A program made the translations under genes and the position numbers. Of a DNA stretch of 64,000 nt, positions 57,338 through 64,000 are shown piece by piece. Below the pieces are notes generated by a model that saw only the letters and a list, made by a program, of their open reading frames with translations, was not told where the DNA came from and ran no database searches. Source of the stretch: Oscheius sp. JU75 (taxonomy: Eukaryota > Nematoda > Chromadorea > Rhabditida > Rhabditidae). The stretch covers positions 7,130,001 through 7,194,000 of the forward strand of contig JASJZC010000007.1 of NCBI GenBank assembly GCA_037178855.1. Reading direction: 5' to 3'. The stretch's first letter is position 1, and the number at the start of each line of letters is the position of its first letter.

Positions 57338-59617
57338 ATGCCGTTTCAACGATTGCTATTGACCTTTTTGCGTCTGTCCAAAAACGTGGGTAGACAGGCC
57401 TCAGACCTTGCTGCAGCTAAGCGAGCCACAGTCCAAGCAGCTATTCTAAAGGTGGGCTTTTTCCTTTTACAATAACTTTTCACTTTAGAAAGACCACGAT
57501 TTCTCACCTTCTTCATCCCAGCAACCCTTCTTCGACAGTTTTGGACGAATTCACAACTATTTGAGGATTTCATTGACTGAACGGTGCAATTTGAGATGTA
57601 TGTTGATCTTTCGCCACTTTTAAAAGTTTTCAGGTACGTATTGTATGCCAGCAGATGGTGTGGAGCTCACGCCGAAACCAGAACTTCTCACTGTCGACGA
57701 AATTGTACATCTTGTCAACATCTTTGCTCAAAATGGAGTGGATAAGGTCCGAGTAACTGGAGGAGAACCCACTGTTCGAGCAGATCTGTTGGAAATAATG
57801 AGTACTCGATGCTTTTACTTCTCAAAAAAACAAATTCAGAGAGGATCAAGTCAGTTCCTGGAATTAAGAGTCTTGGAATGACTACAAATGGTATCACACT
57901 GCATAGAAATGCTGCTGCTTTGAGAGATGCGGGACTCGACAAAGTAGGTTAATGGCCATCTTTCTAAAGTTTTGTTCAGATCAATGTCAGTCTTGACACT
58001 CTAAAAGAAGATATGTTCCTGCAAATGACAAGGAGGAAAGGCCTAAAACATGTTTTGAAAAGCATTGACGCTGCTGAGAAGGTTTTCCCGATGGTCAAGG
58101 TAAATCCATGTCATTTGCGGCTGTATTTTTCTGTTTCAGATAAACAATGTCGTCTTGCGGAACACCAACTATGTGGAAATGCTTTCGTTTATTGAATGGA
58201 CCAAAAACCGGGTGCCTAAACTTTCATTTGTTTTGATACTTTTTGTATTCAGCGCCTGGATGTCCGATTCATTGAATACATGCCATTTGGCGGGAACGAT
58301 TTCAATACAAACCAATTCGTCAGCTTTGAAGAAATGATGGAAAGGGTGAGGTCATACTTCGGTGAAGAAAATGTCATAAAGTTGCAAGACGATCCTCATG
58401 ACACTACAAAGGTAAGATAACTCCCTTGTTTAACCCGTTCTCCAAGGCATTCAAAGTAAAAGGTCATGCTGGTCGGTTTGGATTCATCACATCGATGTCT
58501 GAAAACTTTTGTGGAACATGCAACAGAATGAGAATCACAGCTGATGGGAATCTCAAGGTTAGTTTCATACCTCATATTATAGTTCTTGACCAGGTATGTC
58601 TTCATGGAAACAAGGAAGTCAGCCTAAGAGACGTGCTTCGAAGTGGAGCAACTGAAGAGGAAATAACCGAGGTTGTACGAGCTGCAATTTTCCGGAAAAA
58701 GAAGCAACATGCTGGTAAGTTGCTTCCGAATCTGGTTCAAATCTGTGGTCTCTTTAAGAAGACGTAACTCTAAAAATAAACCCTTATGTTTGAATTCTCG
58801 TAGTCGATTATTTTTAGACTTTAGGAATGGAGAACCTTCAACATATGCCAAACCGACCGATGATTCTCATTGGAGGTTGAGTCTTTCCCAAACTCATAGT
58901 AGTCTTCTCCACGTGTTGCCTAGCTCACCATACTCATCACATTCCTCTCTTCGGTTATATTCTACAGGTACACCGTTTTCCAAAAGAAAGTATGTTTTTC
59001 AGATTCCCCTAGCGAAAAGAATAGATTAACACACGTCTCCTCAGATGGCACTGCAAAGCAGGTCGATGTTTCGAAAAAACCCATCTCACACCGAGTTGCA
59101 GTTGCACAAGGCTACATTAAAGTGGGTTTTTTGTTCTTCTCACATATTTTTCGATATCTCAGTTAACTCCTCTTATCGTCGATCAAATCAAACACAATCA
59201 GAGCAAGAAGGGTGACGTCTTAAATGTTGCTCGACTGGCAAGCATTATGGGCGCCAAACAAACTTCGACATTGATACCGCTGTGCCACAATGTCCCCATC
59301 AATGTTGTCAGTACAGATTTTGAGCTCAATGCAGTAAGAATTTGATGTAAAGACAAAGATTGTGTTTCCAGGAAACTTGTGAGATGAAGATTATGTCAAC
59401 TGTCAAGACCAATGCAAGTACTGGCATTGAGATGGAGGCTTTAACAGCTGTTTCTGTGAGCATTTCATATGTTTCATTCATGCATGTTTGGTTTAAGATT
59501 GCTGCTTTGACTGTATACGATATGTGCAAGGCTATCTCGTCCGAGATGGTTATTCACAATATTCGACTCATTTCTAAAACCGGTGGCAAAGCCGATTACC
59601 TCTACAAAAGCTCGTGA
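57338..59617 (+). CDS. MOCS1: MOCS1: MoaA-type (A) and MoaC-type (B) molybdopterin synthesis protein
   Basis: Makes cyclic pyranopterin phosphate, the first step of molybdenum cofactor synthesis, in mitochondria. A basic N terminus ([20 protein letters not shown]) looks like a targeting sequence. The radical-SAM part has CNLRCTYC (C-x3-C-x2-C), [20 protein letters not shown] and [15 protein letters not shown], then the C-terminal cluster [16 protein letters not shown]. It ends NRPMILIGG followed directly by TGA at 58878, the conserved double glycine. A donor (GGAG|gttgag) overlaps that glycine and can splice to the B part in frame: [42 protein letters not shown]. The locus can thus make a separate A protein and an A-B fusion, as in other animals. 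Introns about 36-50 nt. Confidence 0.92.
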
Positions 59618-60069
59618 TACACTTTACGATGTGCATATTGTTTCATCGTGGTCGATAAAAACTCAACAACAAGTTTATTTCTGGTGTCCTGAACCACAAC
59701 GCACAATGCGAAAGAGTGCAAACAGTAGAGTAGCGGGAACCATTACGGATTCAATAGTGGTAGAGGACTATTCGCGATACGTGTAGTGACGATATACTAC
59801 AAAGGCGAAGAAGACCGGCTAATAGTAGAGCACGGGGACTCGTAAGACAGACGAAGAAGAGGGGGTTAAGCATGATTGCAAAACATGCAGGAAACAACAA
59901 AGTTTTCTCGTAGTCAAAATCTAGCTGGCTAACTTAGAGGGAACTGCTGTACCAATTAAAGATCAATTGGGGGAGAGGGTGAGGAGAGTAAATGCTTTGA
60001 AAGAGTAGAGACCGTGGGGAATCATCAAGGGGTTGATGGTACTCGTGTTATCAGCAGAGGCTAGGCCGT
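59618..60069. other. Convergent intergenic gap
   Basis: 3' UTRs of MOCS1 and the acidic gene; nothing else recognised. Confidence 0.5.
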
Positions 60070-63000
60070 TTAATGGGCAGCTTCAGCTGCTAGCATGGCC
60101 TCCACGGTGATTCCTTCCTCTTTTGCCTTCAGATAAGTCTGGAAGTGAGGGGACTCCTAAAAGAATGAATAAAGACAACTTTATACTGGTTACCTTGAAG
60201 ATTCGAATCTTTCTCTGCAGTCCTCGAGCATTCTCTCGGTAGATGTTAAGAGGGTTGGCAGCCATTGCCTAAAAGAATAATGGTTTGCTGTATGTATTGT
60301 TTTTTAATTCTAGCTCAAAATCTCCCAATACCCACATTGTAGTCTTCTCCATGGGCCTCAATCAAGCTGGAGCAGAAGATGATGTCCTTGGGAAGGAGCT
60401 TGTACATACGTTCGCGGTTGACAGGAGTCTAAAAAGGTATTTCAAAGGGTGCAGGGTATGAAGCTGCATCGCGCAGTATTAAAAAGGTTGTACTCAAAAT
60501 AAGGGAACGTGACATTAACGACACGGTATGTGCTCTATTCTATAGATTGTAAGTGCAAGACAAGTACACATCAAATGCTTACACTGGCTCGTGGCTCAGA
60601 CTCCGTAGATAGCTAAAATAAGTTCCTTTGTTTTTATCACAATGCATTATTTATTTGTAAGTTAGCAAAAAATTCAACTGTTAGAGAGTCTAGAACTAAG
60701 GGGAACAACTTTCTCACTTGAAGTCGTTGAAGTGCGCTCTATAAGAGAAAAAGTGCGAAAAGTGCATCAAACTAACCGTAGGACGGGAGATGTGCAACTG
60801 GAGAGGAAGAGGAGTGATGACATTGCGGGCTTCAACAACAGGGCGACGCGCAGCAAGGCGCTGGAGCTGGATGTCGATTTGCATCTTCTGAATTTGGGGC
60901 TGACTCTTTTCGAAAAGGAGTTTACTTACCACGTTGGGATCGATTTCAGTACCAGGATGAGTCTGTTTGAGGGTTCGCTCAACAAGAGCCTGGACGTTTT
61001 GGGCGAACCGGGTGGGAGAAACATCTTTCTGGTCGACAACGTGCTGAGAGATGATAGTTTCGATGGTTTCTGAATCAGATTTTAAATCTTGAGAGACGGA
61101 ACATACCATTGTGCCTGCTTTCAGTGTGTTCAGTGCTTGAGATCTCGTTAACCTGGATAGGAGGACTGATGCTTTCTTTATTCAAGGCAGCAATCTCAGC
61201 ATCGGCGCTCTTATCCAGATCGGTGATGGAAACTTCGGTTTGCTCCGTGATCGACTTGGAATTGCGGTTCTTCTTGTTCTTCTTATTCTAATTCACTTTT
61301 GTTAGAGTAACCCCCAAAAGTCATACCTTGCTCTTTCCGCCAGTGGAATCGGCCTCCTCCTTTTGTACGTGATCGTCCTTCGGGACAGCGTTAACAACAT
61401 CGGTGTGCATCTTGGTGATCGATTCCTACAAAAATGAACTTAGAAAAACCTGATGATAAAGAGTTCAAGTCTACCCTACTCACTTGGACCGGATTTTGAT
61501 CATTCAACACAATGGTAGAAGTGGATTTGGGTGCAATAGCGGTCTCAGCGGGTGCTTCTGCCGATGGTGGTGCCTGTACAACATAAAGTTGGTGCAAGCT
61601 AAGCGATAGAAAGCTACCTCCGTCACCACAACAGTCACCACAGTTTCGTGTTCTTGTGCAACAGTCTCGCTGCCCTGGTCACTAATGACAAACTCGGAAT
61701 GACTCTCACTCGATCTCCGCACTTCAACACCCTTATTGGTCTCAGTCGAAGTTGCACTCTCTTCATTCATTTCGGACTGGTGGTTATTCTATAACAAAAA
61801 TTTGTAGTCCTTCATGCACTGTACCTCTGCAGTCGTTTTTTCACAGTTTTCAGCAATAATCGTCTTATATCCAGAGACAGAACTCCCCACCTGCTCAACA
61901 TTTGACATTGTTCGACTCTCCTCCTTCGAAGCAGGCCCACCCTCATTTTCTGTTGAACTCTGTACAAGAAAGATCAGCCAGTCTGAGTCATTCAATACCT
62001 CGTTTTCAATCTGTTTTTCGACGCTACCCTCTACATTTTGGGAAATTTGCTGTTCTGACTTGCGAATCACTTTCATGGTCACAGCAGAAAGAAATACAGG
62101 TTTACATGAGACGGGAGATGTACTCTGAAACTGACATAAACACAAAATATGTATTTTCATACCTTGCGGTTGGACTCAAGTGGTTCACAGACATTTTCGT
62201 GAATAGCAAACTCCACTGACTGGTTTTTGTTCTGTTCAAATGTTCGGTTGATCATTTGTTCGTTACTCAGTACCTCATTCACAGTTTCATATGAACTCTG
62301 TACAATTGGATCCTCGTGCTTTGTGTTAGGAGTGTCATGTGCGCTGTGTTCTTCAGTCGAAACTGGTTCAATCTATCAATCAGTCATAAAAACATAGAAC
62401 CCTCTCACAACCTCTGGGACAGCAGCTTTCTCAACACTTTCGGTCACTCTCTCTTCTTTTGAAGGTGGTTCAATAGTCGGCTGGATATTATCTGAATGAT
62501 GTCGAGCGTGTTCTTCTTCAGTTTGAGCATCCAACCGAGTAGCAGCTATCTGAGTCATTCAAATGAAATACATTAAATAATAATACACTCAGTCATTCAG
62601 TCAGTCATTCAAATAAAATACATTACCTCGCATCTTTTAACAACAGCTACATCATTCAAACTCTCAACGACTGGAACTTCCTCTGCTTTTCTATCTGTAG
62701 ATGGTGCTTTCTCACTCTGAATGCCTTTCGTCCGTGCTCTTCATGTAATGATTCACCTCGATCTCGTTCACTGAAGGCTCTGCAGTGAGACTCTCAATCT
62801 CGGTCTGGTATTCACGAGTTTCACGTTGACAATCACTGTCAATATTGCAGTCATTCTGAATCAGATGCACAGTTTCCAAAGCTTTTGTCACAATATGATT
62901 GAGAAAGACAAATGCGCTTATAATATGCACGTTACCTCTGAAACATTTGGAACGGACATAGAACAAGCAGACTTTTCATCAAACTCCCAGGAATCAGTTC

Positions 63001-64000
63001 TCTCATTCTGAATATTCGAAGTTTCAAACGTTTGACCCTATTTTACCTCAGCCGCTGTAGCATTTTCCACAATTTTATAATTCTCGGAAGATCCTTCCAC
63101 AATATCAGCCGGCTGAACACTCTCAAACTCCCTGCTACCTTGCTCTTCTTGGACAGAATCACATACGGGTTCCTGCACCTTTCATTCAGCTCTCATACTC
63201 AGACAAAACTACCTGGTTTTCAGACGATCTATCATTCTGTTCAGCCGGTGATGTCATCTGGTTAGTCTCTGTCACATATTCAGAGTTTACATCGATTGAA
63301 GCAACGTTATTCTCAAACACAGGCTCTGCTGTTTCTTCAACAGAAGTGTGAACAAGTTCCATGTGATCAGAGCATTGCTGATCCAAAGTTTCTTGAGCGT
63401 CAACGAATGTTTCTTCTTCAGTCGATTCCGTAACATCTTTCTGGCTCTTAGCCTCGCCTTTAACAAGAACAGTTTCAATGGGATCGACTGAGTTGCTCAG
63501 CTCATCCGTGAGAGTTTCAGTAGAGATTGCATCTTTCAAGACGTATTCGTGACTCGGTCCTTTAGGAGATTTTTGAGGAAGAGCCATTTGCTGAAGATTC
63601 TCCACTGGCATTTTGTCAGACTTGTCTAGATTCATCTCGGCAAAAGCTTCTACAACTACCTCATTGTTATTTAGAAGACTTGATGCTTCTTGTTCATCCT
63701 GGGATACTTGGATATCTAGCAACCGCTTTTTTGAGATACTTGGCGGCTCCTGCGAAGTTCCAGCCGAACCGTTGTCAATAGGGACGTCGTCTTGTCGGAC
63801 TGAATCGCTTGTGAATTCAGGAAAAGAGCGTGAATCAGTTGAACCAATGATCACTTCTCGTGGCTGCTCGTTATCCGTGTTGGCCGTAGCATTGTTAGTG
63901 TCGTTAACAACTGCATTTGGATCAGCTTTGAGAATGTCTGCTGACTTTTGAACAGACTCTTGATTAGTTGACTTGTTCAAGATACTCTCGGGATGAGATT
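60070..64000 (-). CDS. Large acidic mini-exon protein with NOP16-like C terminus (5' partial)
   Basis: The frame is open to the window's right edge, so the start lies outside. Most of it is Glu/Ser/Thr/Val-rich and disordered, spread over about a dozen short exons separated by short introns: one exon of about 800 nt (63186-64000), then pieces such as EFESVQPADIVEGSSENYK, SNIQNERTDSWEFDEKS, EEHARHHSDNIQPTIEPPS and SEMNEESATSTETNKG. A basic patch follows (KNKKNKKNRNSKS). A folded-looking exon has VSPTRFAQNVQALVERTLKQ and PNVVSKLLFEKSQPQIQKM. The last three exons read YKLLPKDIIFCSSL, EAHGEDYNAMAANPLNIY, LQRKIRIFK and HFQTYLKAKEEG, matching the C-terminal part of NOP16 (compare HGEDYKAMARD). They join in phase 0, so either one fused protein or a truncated NOP16 gene is present. 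Confidence 0.68.
62550..62625. repeat. Short direct repeat in intron of acidic gene
   Basis: TCATTCAAATGAAATACATTA and a near-identical copy TCATTCAAATAAAATACATT occur about 50 bp apart, separated by TCAGTCATTCAGTCAG. This looks like a local slippage duplication beside a splice junction. Confidence 0.7.

Noticed and set aside
63613..63951. Plus-strand open frame opposite the acidic gene
   Set aside because: Mirror frame of the Glu/Ser-rich minus-strand exon; low-complexity codon bias opens the opposite strand.

Overview
This window is nuclear DNA from a compact animal genome, most likely a nematode. The gene content fits an ecdysozoan: Pax6 (vab-3/eyeless), a SID-1/CHUP-1 family membrane protein, an anion-type Cys-loop receptor, a nematode-like acylated globin and YG/QWG-type secreted peptides. 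Genes are split by extremely short introns. In the hand-resolved acyl-CoA thioesterase gene all ten introns are 36-42 nt, and many others are 31-41 nt. I cannot name the species. There are no bacterial, plasmid, CRISPR or rRNA features, and I saw no tRNA. All gene models were spliced by eye from donor/acceptor sites, reading phase and family similarity, so most boundaries outside Pax6 and the thioesterase are approximate.

Layout. 1-8.8 kb: Pax6 on the + strand, with the paired-domain exons separated from the homeodomain exons by a 3-kb intron. 10.4-12.7 kb: two minus-strand genes, a two-repeat Cys-rich secreted protein and an ACOT/BAAT-type thioesterase. 14.8-21.6 kb: a divergent pair of lipid genes, MBOAT7 (minus) and SEC14L1 (plus), sharing a promoter region of about 1 kb. 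25.3-32.0 kb: a RASD-like GTPase (+), a tetraspanin (-), a tiny two-TM protein (-), a Ly6/uPAR GPI protein (+) and a LITAF-domain protein (+). 32.2-37.4 kb: a Cys-loop channel (+) convergent with the SID-1/CHUP-1 gene (-). 37.8-40.6 kb: a DENN-domain gene (-) interrupted by a perfect 491-bp tandem duplication that breaks its frame. 41.9-44.5 kb: three small secreted peptide genes, two of them glycine-rich paralogues. 47.6-53.6 kb: two small membrane proteins (+), an SDS3/BRMS1 co-repressor subunit (-) and a globin (+). 53.9-56.3 kb: an I-BAR + SH3 protein (-). 57.3-59.6 kb: MOCS1 with the A and B parts of molybdopterin synthesis in one locus. 60.0-64.0 kb: the 3' part of a large acidic, many-exon protein (-) ending in a NOP16-like segment; it runs off the window.

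There is no single pathway. Lipid handling is over-represented (thioesterase, MBOAT7, SEC14L1, SID-1/CHUP-1). The main items for a second look are the frame-breaking duplication, the secreted-peptide family with a fixed TATA-to-ATG spacing, the RASD-like GTPase with an altered G3 box, the acylated globin with a linker insertion, and the mini-exon acidic gene.
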